Source: Dryomyza anilis (taxonomy: Eukaryota; Arthropoda; Insecta; Diptera; Dryomyzidae). Taken from it: a stretch of DNA of 64,000 bases. Numbering within the stretch: position 1 is the stretch's first letter; every line of letters begins with the position of its first letter. Below are positions 1 to 11,162 of this stretch, one piece after another. The DNA lies in assembly GCA_951804985.1 (NCBI GenBank), contig OX638135.1, positions 72,259,695 through 72,323,694 on the forward strand, written 5' to 3'. A program made the translations under genes and the position numbers. Under the pieces are notes generated by a model. The model ran no database searches. It worked only from the letters and a program-made list of their open reading frames with translations, and was not told the DNA's origin.

Positions 1-1270
1 TTAACATCAGTACCAACATTGCTAGTCAAAAAGAAATTATTCAAAGTATCAGGATCAACAAGACACTCAGTGTTGTTCTTATGACAGACACCTAGTTTTC
101 TTATATTGTTCCATAAAGTTTTCGGAGGAAGCGATACTTTTAATTTCGTATAGTAAATTTTTTACTTAGACTCTCTTATGATAGAGACCGTATCATTGCG
201 AGCACGCTTGTATAGCAACCAATTTTCATTAGTCTGATGTCTTTTCCAAGTGTCATGCATCTTATTTCTTCTCTTGATTGACTTTCTAACATTCGAGGTA
301 TACCAAGGACAAGCTGGATTATTTACTTTTACACAACGCAAAGGAACAAAGTCATTTAACACACTAACAATGTGAGAAACAAGGAAACTTAACTTATCAT
401 CAACTGATTCACGGAACCAGCAATCGTCCCAACAAATAAGAGACAAATAATTGTTCAACAAAGCGTTGTCAATAGATTTGTAGTCACGATACGTTACAGA
501 AACACTTGAAGGAGAAGAGTGAAAACTTAAATTAATATTGCAAAAAAGTAGATCATGGTCAGATATAAATGAAATTTGGTCAAAAAGTAACAACAAAGAA
601 ACGTCAGACACGATACAAACATCAAGCAGACTAGGACTCGAATTAGAAGCAAAACGCGTAGGAGACACAGAGTTAATAATAGTCATACCAGCAGCATTTA
701 CTTGGTCATAAAAATTGTCAACAAGATTATCACTGTTTAAAAGATTCACATTTAAATCACCACAAAATACATAAAATCAAAATCTGTTACACGCTTATCT
801 AATTTAGAGAAAAAGGGTTCAAGACTGTGACATTTATGTGGGTTATATACACAAGATATTAATACTTTGGTATTATTGTCAGATATTTCAACATTTAAAT
901 ATTCAATCACATTCCCACTAGACTTACTAACAAATTTACTAACAAGATGTTATCTAACATAAACAGCAACACCATCGCCCCTTTTACAAATTCTATCATT
1001 TCGAAAAAGTTTATAATTTGCCAAATTATAGTAGTTGTTAGAGATATCACTATTAACTTAATAGTGATATCTCTATAGTATTAATCTAATAGTTTCAGAA
1101 ATACAGATAACATCAACACTAGAATTTTCAAACACAAACTTAACATAATCAAATTTATAGCTATTTAGGCTTCTGGCATTGAAATGCACAACCGAAAGGC
1201 CATCATGCTGCCTACATAGAATTTCAATCAACATTTTATCATTAACGCCCTTAGAACAATTATTCCTCAT
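1..1270 (-). pseudogene. Decayed non-LTR retrotransposon: endonuclease and start of the RT linker
   Basis: Reading the minus strand from 1270 gives an apurinic-type endonuclease (EEP fold) typical of jockey/CR1-like LINEs. Landmarks in order are SVVHFNARSL and VICISET at the N-terminus, GDGVAVYVR, CGDLNVN near 755, and ISDHDL near 560, the conserved SDH that ends the domain. KTLWNNIRKLGV near 110 belongs to the spacer before the reverse transcriptase, which would lie left of the window. In known families this enzyme nicks the target so that the element RNA can be copied in. The copy is dead: stops at about 1073, 950 and 162, and a frameshift near 777. The superfamily is well supported, but the clade is uncertain because no RT is visible. 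Confidence 0.85.
1039..1075. repeat. 18-bp perfect palindrome with 1-nt centre
   Basis: Two 18-base arms beginning TAGAGATATCACTATTAA are exact reverse complements around a single C at 1057. The palindrome sits inside the endonuclease remnant, and reading frame homology continues on both sides. It therefore replaces or duplicates only a few codons. A tiny inverted duplication is the simplest explanation. Confidence 0.85.
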
Positions 1271-1560
1271 ACTAAGAGTTGGCCATACGAATAACGATAA
1301 ACATCATAACACATATAATCTAAACAGATCAGCAAGTACCAGTAATAAGAAATAATCTTTCCAAGCTTCTTTACAAAACGAGAAAAGAGAATAAAAATAA
1401 AATGATATAATAACTAATATTTAAAATTAAATGAAGATAGTACTAATGAATTATAATATATAAAATAATTATCTTTATGTTGAATCCAGTGAACAGTGTG
1501 CAAGTAAATAAATAAATTAATAAGAAAAATATTTTCCTGATTATGATTATGATATACAGT
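1271..1560. other. AT-rich spacer, nothing recognised
   Basis: No coding similarity, structured RNA or repeat border was recognised. This is probably the 5' untranslated part of the minus-strand LINE or unrelated AT-rich DNA. Confidence 0.4.
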
Positions 1561-3440
1561 GAGTTGGTATTTTTTTTTAAATAAATACAAAAGTATTTAA
1601 AAACGATCAAAATGTAGTAGAAATGCATTTTTTCAAAACAAAGACATACATGTAGTATAATTTACTACAGTAATTTTTTTCAGTGTAGGTAAAGTGGGCA
1701 ACGTAATTTAAGCAATGTTTCTTATAATTTTAGTGACAATATTGTGATAAATGATTTACTTAATTGATTAGCAAAGACAAATTTAAATCGTTCACAAACC
1801 AATGAAAAACAAAAGTTTCACTTCACCTGAGATTCGATCTGAATTGCAGTAAAAAGCCGAGAAGCGATCCTTTGACAGAAACAATAGGAATACATTGATA
1901 AATATTTTTCAACTTCTTTCGAAGATTGCAAGAATTTAGTGAACTGCAATATCTGCAAATGGCCTTTGTACTTGAACTGTGCGAACTTGACGACCAGCAA
2001 CTACACCTGCCTTTATTGTAACTCAGAACATTCTGAATTCTGACAATTTGTTTGTATTTTTTTAACATAACTACTGAGATATTTATGAATTTAACTTTTT
2101 GAACTGTTTTGAAAAATGGCTTAAAAATCAATTGAAAGTCATATAGTATTTTGTTAATGCAAAAAGTTAGATCATGAACCAGTCTATGGAATTGAACCTT
2201 TAAATGAATTTAAAAAATTATTAATATGTACTTATTTAGAACAAAATCAAAACTTATTCAACTTGACCCTAGGATCTCCTATTGATTTATAGACGCATTA
2301 AAAAAAGCTTAAACTCTGCTAAATTTTTGTTTGCAGTCGTCCGTCGTGTATTCGCATGAACTTCATTTAATTAAAAGTGCAGTAAACGAAGACACCGTTC
2401 AGTTTTTGTACTATGTAGAATCGAATTTCTAATATAATGAATTGGTAAATTATTTTAAATAAATACAAATGTATTTAAAAACGATCAAAACGTAGTAGAA
2501 ATGCATTTTTTTCAAATCAAAGATATACATGTAGTATAATTTACTACAGTAATTTTTTCAGTAAAGTGTAAGTAAAGAAATGTTTCTTATAATTTTAGTG
2601 AAAATATTGTGATAAATAAATTACTTAATTGATTAGCCAAAAAAAATTTAAATCTTGTTCACAAACCAATGAAAAACAAAAGTTTCACTTCACCTGAGAT
2701 TTGATCTGAATTGCAGAAGAAAGCCGAGAAGCGATACTTTGACAGGAACAAAAAGAATACATCTGTAAATATTCTTGAACTTCTTTAGAAGATGACAATT
2801 TGCATGAATAAAATGCCGAAGAAATTACATTTTAAGAATTTAGTGAACTGCATTATCTGCAAATGGCTTTTATACTTGAACTGTGCGAACTTGACGACCA
2901 GCAACTACACCTGCCTTTATTGTAACTCAGAATATTCTGAATTCTGACAATTTGTTCGTATTTTTTTTAACATAACTACTGAGATGTTTATAAATTTATC
3001 TTTTTGAACTGTTTTGAAAAATGGCTGAAAAAAAAATAAAAAGTCATATAGTATTTTGTTAATTCAAAAAGTTAGATCATGAACCAGTCTATGGAATTGA
3101 TACTTCAAATGAATTTTAAAAATTATTAATATCTACTTTTTAGAAAAAAATCAAAACGTATCCAACTTTACCCTAGGATCTCCTATTGATTTATAGAAAC
3201 ATTAAAAAAAGCTGAAAATTCGCATGAACTTCATATAATTAAATAGTGCAGAAAACGAAGACACCGTTCAGTTTTTGGACTATGTAGAAATCGAATTTCT
3301 AATATAATGAGTTGGTAAATTATTTGAAATAAATACAAATGTATTTAAAAACGATCAAAATGTAGTAGAAATGCATTTATTCAAAACAAAGACATACATG
3401 TAGTATAATTTACTATAGTAGATTTTTCAGTGTAGGTAAT
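1561..3440 (+). repeat. Tandem array of a ~875-bp interspersed repeat (2.15 units)
   Basis: Units begin with GA(G/A)TTGGTA at 1561, 2439 and 3309, giving periods of 878 and 870. The third unit is cut off after about 130 bp. Shared landmarks in units 1 and 2 include ATACATGTAGTATAATTTAC, CACTTCACCTGAGATT and TTGACGACCAGCAACTACAC. A further partial unit lies at 5362-5806 and a reversed fragment at about 36460-36650. Each of the three fullest copies keeps a short plus-strand reading frame including LQYLQM or LHYLQM and ELDDQQLHLPLL, which may be the worn end of a transposon protein. I do not recognise the family. Confidence 0.8.
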
Positions 3441-3443
3441 AAC

Positions 3444-3502
3444 TGTGACACACATCTGGTATTCATATCATATTATATGAAATACTAGATGTGTGTCTCA
3501 CA
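3444..3502. repeat. 59-bp imperfect hairpin
   Basis: The arm TGTGACACACATCTGGTATT and its near reverse complement ending GATGTGTGTCTCACA flank an AT-rich loop. It lies exactly where the third ~875-bp unit stops. It could be a very short MITE or a hairpin at a repeat junction. No function can be read from it. Confidence 0.7.
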
Positions 3503-3512
3503 ATTTTATAAT

Positions 3513-4885
3513 AGGGGTACAAATGTCAACTTGCGTAAGTCTCGTATCTTGCGTATTCTGCGTATCTGCGTATTTCGAGTAAGAAATTTGTATGGAAGTT
3601 AAATACTCAACTCTACGCAACATACGAAATGAAATTGTCTCGTAAATCTCGTATCTATCTGCGTATAATTTTGTTTGACATTTTATTTTATAAACAAAAA
3701 GTTCTGAACATTTTTATTTTTTTTATACCCTACACTAACAGTGAAAGGGTATGTTCAGTTTGGTACGCCGTTTGTAACACCCAGAAGGAAGCATCTCCGG
3801 TATGGAAAAGTATATAAATTCTTGATCAGCATGACCGCCTGACGCGATTTAGCGATGTCCGTATGTCCGTCTGTCTGTCTGTCCGTCTGTCTGTTGAAAT
3901 CCCTACTACTTTTAAAATTGAAGAGCTAGATAGATGAAACTTATAACTTAGATTACTAATATACCTACGCTGTATGTGCGAGATCGGTCCTTTGTGACCT
4001 ATGATCCGACCACTTATGTTCAAATACCTCATATAAAATGTACATATAAAGATCAATTTTTATGTATACGTGCTTAGGTAAACTTTTTGGTCAAATATAT
4101 ATTGATATCATGCTCAAATACATGATAATAATGTTTTCCTTGTGGTTCACAAAAAAAAAAAATCGAAATTCGGTACACTTACCCATTTGTAAATATGGGT
4201 ATCAAATGAATGGAAATTCTTCAGCGATTGAATGTTTGTAGTTATTTTCAGGATTCGTATACCCTGGTGAACTATATATCACTTTGAATGGTAACCACAC
4301 ATATGTGTAGGGTATTTATAGTCGGCTTAGACCGACTATAATTTTGATAATTCTAACTATCATAATAAAACCAACTTTAAAATTTCCCATGTGATCTAAC
4401 CTTCCCAACTGGTTTTTTATTCAACATTTTCTCAACAAATACCGCGTAAACAAGCCGCGCGTGTACCAAAAATGAACCATTGTGATGTTTCGCGTGATTC
4501 ATAATTAAGACAATCGTCCTCATAAAGATTTATGTTTTGCGTCGTGTTACAAATGTTGTAGTGAACTGCTGCTATGGATGCTGTATGATTAATTTTTTGC
4601 GTATGCTATGTCAAACACCGACAAATCTTTTCCTAGATGTCCATGCAAATTTGTAATGCGTTTCTTTTTTGTTGTGGGTCTCAAAGTCCATTAAATCCAC
4701 CAAATTAATAATTTATATAGTGATACGTAGCACCATTTTTGAGTTTTCAAATCGGCACTTTGTTGTTGTTGAATAATTTTTGACAATTCAAACGATACGA
4801 AATTCAGATACTCAACTTTTATAAAAGGTTATTCATGTCAAAAACTTTACGAGATACGCGCATACGAGGTGAAATGTGTACCCCT
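3513..4885. mobile_element. TIR element beginning AGGGGTAC, carrying a DINE-1 insertion
   Basis: The ends AGGGGTACAAATGTCAAC and, reversed, AGGGGTACACATTTCACC form terminal inverted repeats, followed on both sides by related runs of GCGTAT/TCTCGTA. The flanks share AAT, a possible 3-bp target duplication. After removing the nested DINE-1 copy (3725-4394) about 0.7 kb of non-coding sequence remains, so this is a non-autonomous DNA element. The superfamily is not clear. Confidence 0.6.
3725..4394 (+). mobile_element. DINE-1/mini-me-like non-autonomous Helentron, copy 1
   Basis: The left end ATACCCTACAC (3725-3735) is repeated in reverse at 4305-4315 (GTGTAGGGTAT). The core has a GTCY proto-microsatellite at 3857-3895 (GTCCGTATGTCCGTCTGTCT). 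Near the 3' end a stem-loop forms from AGTCGGCTTAGACCGACT (4320-4337). These are the hallmarks of the mini-me/DINE-1 group of dipteran Helentron derivatives. It is non-coding and depends on a rolling-circle transposase from elsewhere. Homology with copy 2 (26975-27662) continues past the stem-loop to TTTCCCATGTGAT. Confidence 0.75.
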
Positions 4886-5361
4886 AATATTTTGTAGTAT
4901 TCGTTGATTTCATTGTGGTATTTGGTACAAATACCTCGAAACGATTCGTAGTATTTTTGTAATTTTCGTTTTAACACAGCCAAATTTCAAAAGCTTTCCT
5001 AAAGCTTTCTGTCAAAAGAAGCTCTTTGACTGAAATGTCATAATAAATTTCAAAAAATTAATAAATTATTTGAAATTGTTTTTCAAAATTTTATTGAAAA
5101 ATTAATGTTATAAACTGAATTTTATTGAACTGCATTTAATTGGCAGCACAAAAATAAAATGACCACGACCTTGCAAATTTTAATGTTGAAAAGCTAACAT
5201 ATTACGAAAAAATATAAGTGTCCATTGAGGATCTACAAGTAAAGGAAACCAATCGGAAACCATTTTCACTGTTATTAGAAGTCTGTAATAGAAAAAAAAA
5301 ATAAAAATTGTCACGACCTTCGAAAAATAGTGCTCTTTACAGTGGACTAAAACAAAATATT
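4886..5361. other. AT-rich spacer, nothing recognised
   Basis: AT-rich sequence with runs of T and A. No open frame with family-like motifs, no repeat border and no RNA structure was found. Confidence 0.4.
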
Positions 5362-5806
5362 CTGTAGTAACCGAGAAGCGATTCTTTGATACGAACAAAA
5401 AGAATACATCGGTAAATATTCTTCAACTTCTTTAGAAGATTACAATTTGCATGAATAAAATGCCGAAGATATTACATTTCAAGAATTTAGTGAACTGCAA
5501 TATCTGCAAATGGAATTTATACTTGAACTGCGCGAACTTGACGACCAGCAACTACACCTGCCTTTATTGCAACTCAGAATATTATGAAATCTGACAATTT
5601 GTTAGTATTTTTTTTAACATAACTACTGAGATGTTTATGAATTTAACTTTTTGAACTGTTTTGAAAAATGGCTCCAAAATCTATTAAAAGTCATATAGTA
5701 TTTTGTTAATGCAAAAAGTTAGATCATGAATCAGTCTATGGAATTGAACCTTTAAATGAATTTAAAAAATTATATGCACTTTTTTAGAAGAAAATCAAAA
5801 CGTATC
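5362..5806 (+). repeat. Partial copy of the ~875-bp repeat
   Basis: From CCGAGAAGCGATTCTTTGA onward this follows units 1 and 2 at 1561-3300, through the TTGACGACCAGCAACTACAC landmark to AAATCAAAACGTATCC. The short reading frame is best preserved here, extending through LQYLQMEFILELRELDDQQL to a stop near 5590. The copy ends where the perfect palindrome begins. Confidence 0.8.
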
Positions 5807-6006
5807 CATAGTAATAAAACAAAAATTTAGCAGATTTTCCGCATTTTTTCATGTTTCTTGACCAATTTTAATGGTATTTGCGCGATTTTTTTTTCTGGGT
5901 GTAGGGTAAAACACCCAGAAAAAAAAATCGCGCAAATACCATTAAAATTGGTCAAGAAACATGAAAAAATGCGGAAAATCTGCTAAATTTTTGTTTTATT
6001 ACTATG
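5807..6006. repeat. Perfect 96-bp inverted repeat with 8-nt spacer
   Basis: The arms 5807-5902 and 5911-6006 are identical reverse complements over all 96 positions. The spacer is AGGGTAAA. The inner arm ends are TCTGGGTGT and ACACCCAGA, resembling the ACACYCNGAAAA ends of the neighbouring small repeats. This suggests two repeat ends head to head, or a recent inverted duplication. No coding content. Confidence 0.95.
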
Positions 6007-6682
6007 ATAACCACACTCAAAAAAAAATATAAAATTCATAGGAATTCCTATTGATTCAACCATTTTTTACAATTAAAATTAGTCAATGCGATTTTTCCTA
6101 TTAATATTGAATTATTCAGACTATTGTTTTAAATTTATTGCAACATAAAATCAATAGTATACATCATTTAAAGGTAATAGCGCTCTGCAAAGACGATTTT
6201 CTCAATAGTAAAACGTCAGATTGACGTAATTTAATAGTATACAACAAATAAATTTTTCCATATAAACTCAATGGCAATGTCATGGTATTTTCTAGTTTTT
6301 AATGGTATTTTCCGATTAAAATAATAATATCCCTTTGACTATTATTAATAGTAAAAAACTATTATTTATATAGTATATTTTTCAGGGTGTAGGATCCTAT
6401 TGATTTATAGAAACATGAAAAAATGCTGAAAATCTGCTAAATTTTTGTATTATTACTATGATAACCACACTCAAAAAAAAATATAAAATTCATAGGAATT
6501 CCTATTGATTCAACCATTTTTTACAATTAAAATTAGTCAAAGCGATTTTTCCTATTAATATTGAATTATTCAGACTATTGTTTTAAATTTATTGCAACAT
6601 AAAATCAATAGTATACATCATTTAAAAGTAATAGCGCTGTGCAAAGACGATTTTCTCAATAGTAAAACGTCAGATTGACGAT
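5958..6682 (+). repeat. Direct duplication, period 454 bp
   Basis: About 270 bp starting ATGAAAAAATGC(G/T)GAAAATC and ending CAGATTGACG occurs at 5958-6226 and again at 6412-6680 with few differences. The repeat contains CACTC followed by A-runs, and ATTTTTCAGGGTGT lies between the copies. The unit is therefore probably a MITE with ACACYC ends that was duplicated together with its flank. It is non-coding. Confidence 0.8.
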
Positions 6683-6688
6683 TGCATT

Positions 6689-7430
6689 TGTTGTTGCTTT
6701 AAATGTTTCCTTTATTTAAAATTAAACCACCGGATCAGCTTCAACCCGAGTTTGCTAAGCACCCGATCGAGCAGAGCGCAGCCATAAACAGTAGCATCAA
6801 ACAGCGACACAGCAGTGCAGCACAAAAACTCAACAGCGAACTCTTCCACCGAGACACCCGCTCCATTCCATCCTCAGCGGAGAAACGTTGGTCTTCGAAA
6901 TCCGGATCATGCGATTTATTTTTTTTATTTGTAACTCGGTTGAAGAAAATTTCAAAGTGAGTATTTTATTATTTTCAATTTGGCAAGTACAGTGTTTAAA
7001 TTCGCGATCGCCGGTATTTAAAAATCAAGCAATAAAAGTGAAAATATATTTATTACGCAACAAGTTGCAACAATTGTCGTACCGTTGAACCCTTTTTTTT
7101 ATATAGTTCGGTTGTATATACATCGGTTATATACATTGCATTTTTTCTGTGCCGAGCAGTTAATTGACCACGCCAGTGATTATTGCTTTAATAGTGCAAA
7201 AAATAACCATAAAAACCAAACCCAAAACATTTGATGCACTGTGTAAACCTAATTTAAAGGAAAACACCGATTTAATTAAATTAAGTTATATACTTTTTTT
7301 TATTTGTGCTGAAAATAAGCAGTGTAATTTTAATTTTAACATTTTCTTTATTATTGTGCGCCAAAAATATTAGCTAACACGGAAAATATTATATTTTAAA
7401 TTAAAATAAAGAAAAGAAAACAAAACAGAA
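6689..7430 (+). repeat. Candidate BEL 5' LTR or promoter-leader region
   Basis: The segment starts TGTTGTTGC. It holds an island of non-AT-rich sequence (6730-6910), unusual here, and AATAAAG near 7410. It lies upstream of the BEL gag in the right place and orientation. No second copy is present in the window, so LTR identity is unproved. The 85-codon open frame at 6703-6960 shows no family motif and I do not call it a gene. Confidence 0.3.
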
Positions 7431-9236
7431 TCGTGGGTTTTTTCTTCGTTTGATGCACTGCTGCAGTTGACGTTCTTATTTAATATTTAATGGAGCGAAT
7501 AGAAGTAACAAAAGAAACATAAAGAAACTCGCAAACAGAGTTTCCATCATTTCAACTAAAAAAGAGTTAACACACTTCTTGTAAACTCACGATATTTCGA
7601 TAATCCCATAATTGTAAATAAGAACCGTCAACCGCCCATTTTTATAATTATTTTACATTGTATATTTAACATACCCATATGGGCATTTCCTGGGGTTCAG
7701 GACGGGACATTCGTACGCTTAAATTTTAAATATCTCGAAGGAAAATTAATGAATTTACTTAGTTTTTTTGTGCATGTAGTATTTAAATGGAACAAACTAT
7801 CTGCAAAAATTATAGAATTCTATACGGGAGATCAAAAGACATAAATAAAATAGGGGGTGCATGTCGAGGTCCGTATGGATATTCCAAAAAGTCAGCGAAT
7901 TTTGCGTACAAATGATTTTTTTTAATATTTGAAAAAATAGCTGAAATCGTGTGCTTTCCTTGTATATTTACACTTTGTTGCTAAAGTTTATAGTTTTTTC
8001 AAAATAAATCACAGACAAATTCCCGACAGGACAAAAAATTCCGTATTGAAATTATCAGTACGATTTTTATTTTAAAAATACTTTTTCGTACAACATATTG
8101 TTTTGTATTATTTCTGAACATAGCTGAGACAATTTACTTTATACACTTTGTTCCTAAAGTTTACAGTTATTTCGTAATAAATCGCAGTAAAATTCCGGAC
8201 GTTCCGTATGGAAATTTGCACAACGATTTTTTGCTAAAAATAATTTTGTATATGACAATATTAATAATGATTATTTCGAAATAAAAAGTGATGTACTATT
8301 CAAATTTCTCGATGATTTAAAGTTTTTAAATTCTTTTTTTACTTATTTGAAACAATTTTTTTTTGATATTTTTACACTTTTGGTCGAGAATGTTTTAAAA
8401 ACCGTGGATTCAACTCTTTTAAAAAAAAGTTCAGTTTGCTATGGTCGAAAACCCGAAATTTTTACGTTATTTTAATTTGGATCAATATTTTTAAGCTTTA
8501 GAAATAATTATTAATGTTAACTGAAAAAACATAAAATAATATTTTGTATCTGTATGTCCTTAAAGTTAATTAATTTGATTACTCAAAATACATGAAAATA
8601 TGTATATTTACATATTTGCATAGTAACGTAACTATATGAGTATTTTTGTATACGTTACCGTTAACGGAATAGAAATTTCATTTTAGATATTTAGAATCAG
8701 ATATTTAAGATTCCAAATCAGTCGTTATTTCAAAGATTTGAACATTTTGAATTTTTCGGTAGTGATTGCCGTTTTTCTGGAAATGCCCATATATCCTTTC
8801 CGAATTGGAATTGATTTGTTTTTCAGATTCCATTTTTTTTCTTTTCTTTTATAATTAAATATTTGCACTCAATTTAAATTGAGTAGCCCCTTTAGCAATT
8901 TCATTTAATCAATTTCTTCGAAATGTTATTGAACCCGATAAAGTTGCCATCGATTAAAAAAAAATATTTTTATTTGCTAACCCGATTTTTTTTTTTTTAA
9001 TTATATTTGCAAACCCGCCTTCAATTAAGTTTCTTATTGTTTTTTTATCGTAAAATGGCCACTGTAAAGGTATTTATCCAACTATCTGACGAAGTTAATT
9101 GAATTTGAGTCATATTTTATTAAAAGTACACCAAATAAGCATTCACTTTTTACCCTTAAATTTCAAATTGATGAATTTAGAGCTCTGTAGCATCAGGTAA
9201 AGATTGCTTACCAGTCTAGTCTTATCGTAGTGGCGA
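7431..9236. other. BEL leader/spacer, interrupted by a TIR element
   Basis: This lies between the candidate LTR and the BEL gag. The outer parts (7431-7676 and 8793-9236) are AT-rich with no recognised genes; they may be the element's untranslated leader. The middle is the TIR element listed separately. Confidence 0.4.
7677..8792. mobile_element. Non-autonomous element with 14-bp TIR ATATGGGCATTTCC
   Basis: ATATGGGCATTTCC at 7677-7690 is matched exactly in reverse at 8779-8792. Inside, two imperfect direct copies of about 185 bp (about 7910-8080 and 8095-8260) share TACACTTTGTTNCTAAAGTTTA and a TTCCGTAT motif. No transposase frame is seen. The 1.1-kb size and TIRs fit a non-autonomous DNA transposon of unknown superfamily. 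Confidence 0.65.
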
Positions 9237-10292
9237 ATGCCAGCGATGACTCAGCAGTGGGGCTCGAAGTCATTAATACAAAATATCGAAATTCGATGCT
9301 CACCTGCTCCCTCAAATGCCAATCACACTGCTCAGTCCATTAACCCACATATGGCCAGCCACAATATAAAGCTGCCACTCTCCGATACTGAACACTTTTA
9401 CGGTGACTACATCTTATGGCCTTCATTCCGTGATATGTTCACCGCATTCTATGTCACAAACACAAGGCTTACTCCAGTGGAAAAACGTTTCCATTTAAAT
9501 CCGAAGACCCGAGGGGAAGCCAAGGACATTGTTAAGAAGTCCCCCCAATAAAGGTTTCGTCAATGCATGGAAAAATTTAAACGATCGATTTGAAAATAAA
9601 CTTATTCCTATGAACACGCAGTTAAAAATATTATTTAATTTAACACCCGTTTTCCATGAATCTGGAAGTTCAATAAAAAATTACAAAGAGATATCAATAA
9701 CTGTGTTTTAGCGTTGGAAACGCGTAGTATTGATATTAGAAACTGGGATCCTATTTTCGTGTATCAGTGTTCAACCCGACTCAGATACCACCCTTTCTTT
9801 AATCCTAGCTGAAGCGATTTAGATAATTTTTTAACCAGCCGATTTCAAACTTTAGAAATGGTGAACGATATTACAGGCCAACATTTGTAGCCTGCTCCAA
9901 AACCCCATGCTCCCTCGCATGCAGCTCCATCAAATTAGTTTAGCATTAAACTCGTTAACTTTTTTCATGCCAATGTAGCCAGTACTGCGTGTAAGATGTG
10001 CAATTCGCCACATGCGATCATGCCCAGAATTTATTAAATTGAATATTGAGGATCGATGGACTACAGTACGTAGACTTCACCTCTGTTTAAATTGTTTCGC
10101 TGTATCCCATGAAATTCAATATTGTAAGAACATATTTAAATGTCTCAAATGCAAAAAAAAACATTACACCCTTTTACATCGAGAAAACTTTACTCCATCC
10201 CGATTTCCTCTATCTAGCTCATCTGCCGCCACATCTCGCAACACACAAACTCATCTAAAAAGCATACAGTCCACTAATTCTCCAGCTGATAC
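9237..10292 (+). pseudogene. BEL/Pao gag (capsid and zinc knuckles), truncated by Gyp1
   Basis: Gag packages the element RNA. The segment reads IKLPLSDTEHFYGDY, then WPSFRDMFTAFY and LTPVEKRFHLN, the conserved start of BEL gag. A second frame from 9529 carries FENKLIPMNTQLKILFNL. The third, from 10012, holds CLNCFAVSHEIQYC (CX2CX4HX4C) and CLKCKKKHYTLLH, the paired knuckles of this family. Frame changes near 9545 and 9710, plus stops, make it non-functional. The reading is cut at 10292 by the Gyp1 LTR and resumes at 20394. The family match is strong. Confidence 0.9.
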
Positions 10293-10898
10293 TGTTGTGA
10301 CATTTTTCTTTTCCTTATGGATATTCACTATTCATACAACTTTGGATGTTGCTGTAAATATGTTGAGCGCATCATGTGTTTAGCATGTGTACTCATGTTG
10401 TACAGAAACATATTCATAACATTGTTCCAACGCTTCATGCTGGCAACAACGATGATAACTTGGCAAAGCGCTAAAGCTTTGTTTAGGCCACACCTCTTTC
10501 AAGTTAGCTTACACAGTTAACAGAGGCTTGCAATACAATTTTTCATTACATGATTAAGGGGCTATGTTAAAATAAGCAAAGCAACGGGTCTCCAACAATT
10601 ATACTATTTCGCAATTGGTGTCAGCCAAAAACTGCAAGTCGGACTTTCTTCCAAAGTTACGTACACCAAAATTGAGTGAAAGTGAAAACTCACTAGAATA
10701 TAGTGAAAATAGAATTTCAGAAAAGCTTGCCACGAAGGTATTGTTAATTCCTTTCGTTGCAATTTAAAAGATTGTAGTTTAGTCAACCTCAAGTGGAGGT
10801 AATAAAGTTAATAAAGTAATAAAAGTGTTTTTTAACTTTAAAATTAAAAAGTGTTTTTTTAATTAAATTATAAAATAATCAACTCTAAATTTACAACA
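10293..10898 (+). repeat. Gyp1 5' LTR
   Basis: It runs TGTTGTGACA...TTACAACA with the same ends as the 3' LTR. Shared landmarks are TTTAGGCCACACCTC, AAGGGGCTATGTT and the T/A-rich tail before TTACAACA. It is longer than the 3' LTR: about 110 bp around 10615-10728 is missing from the 3' copy. It also lacks 12 bp present just inside the 3' LTR start. An LTR normally supplies promoter and polyadenylation signal. Confidence 0.92.
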
Positions 10899-10900
10899 TT

Positions 10901-10913
10901 TGGCGCAGCCGGT
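10901..10913 (+). promoter_or_regulatory. Gyp1 primer-binding site
   Basis: TGGCGCAGCCGGT lies 2 nt after the 5' LTR. The same string follows the Gyp2 5' LTR. It resembles the TGGCGCAGTCGG site of the Drosophila 17.6/297 group, thought to pair with tRNA-Ser. That tRNA assignment is from memory of those families and was not tested here. Confidence 0.8.
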
Positions 10914-11162
10914 ACTTCGGTACCAACCTCTCAAGGACCGTGAGTGGAAAGAAGGACGAAGGAAGGAGAACTAGAACGAAAAGTAACCAAAAAGTGGTTA
11001 AAATTTTAATTATTTGTTTTTTAATTTAAAAAAAGGGTGCTTTGAAAACAAGATTTAATAATATTTTTTTTTTGTTATAGAGATAGGGAGAGTTTTTTGA
11101 AGTTATAAATAAAAAAGGTTTAAACATTCTAAATAATTTTAAAATATAAAAATTAAATATAT

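Noticed and set aside
6703..6960. 85-codon frame as a host exon or peptide
   Set aside because: No family motif. The position upstream of BEL gag and the composition fit LTR or leader sequence better.
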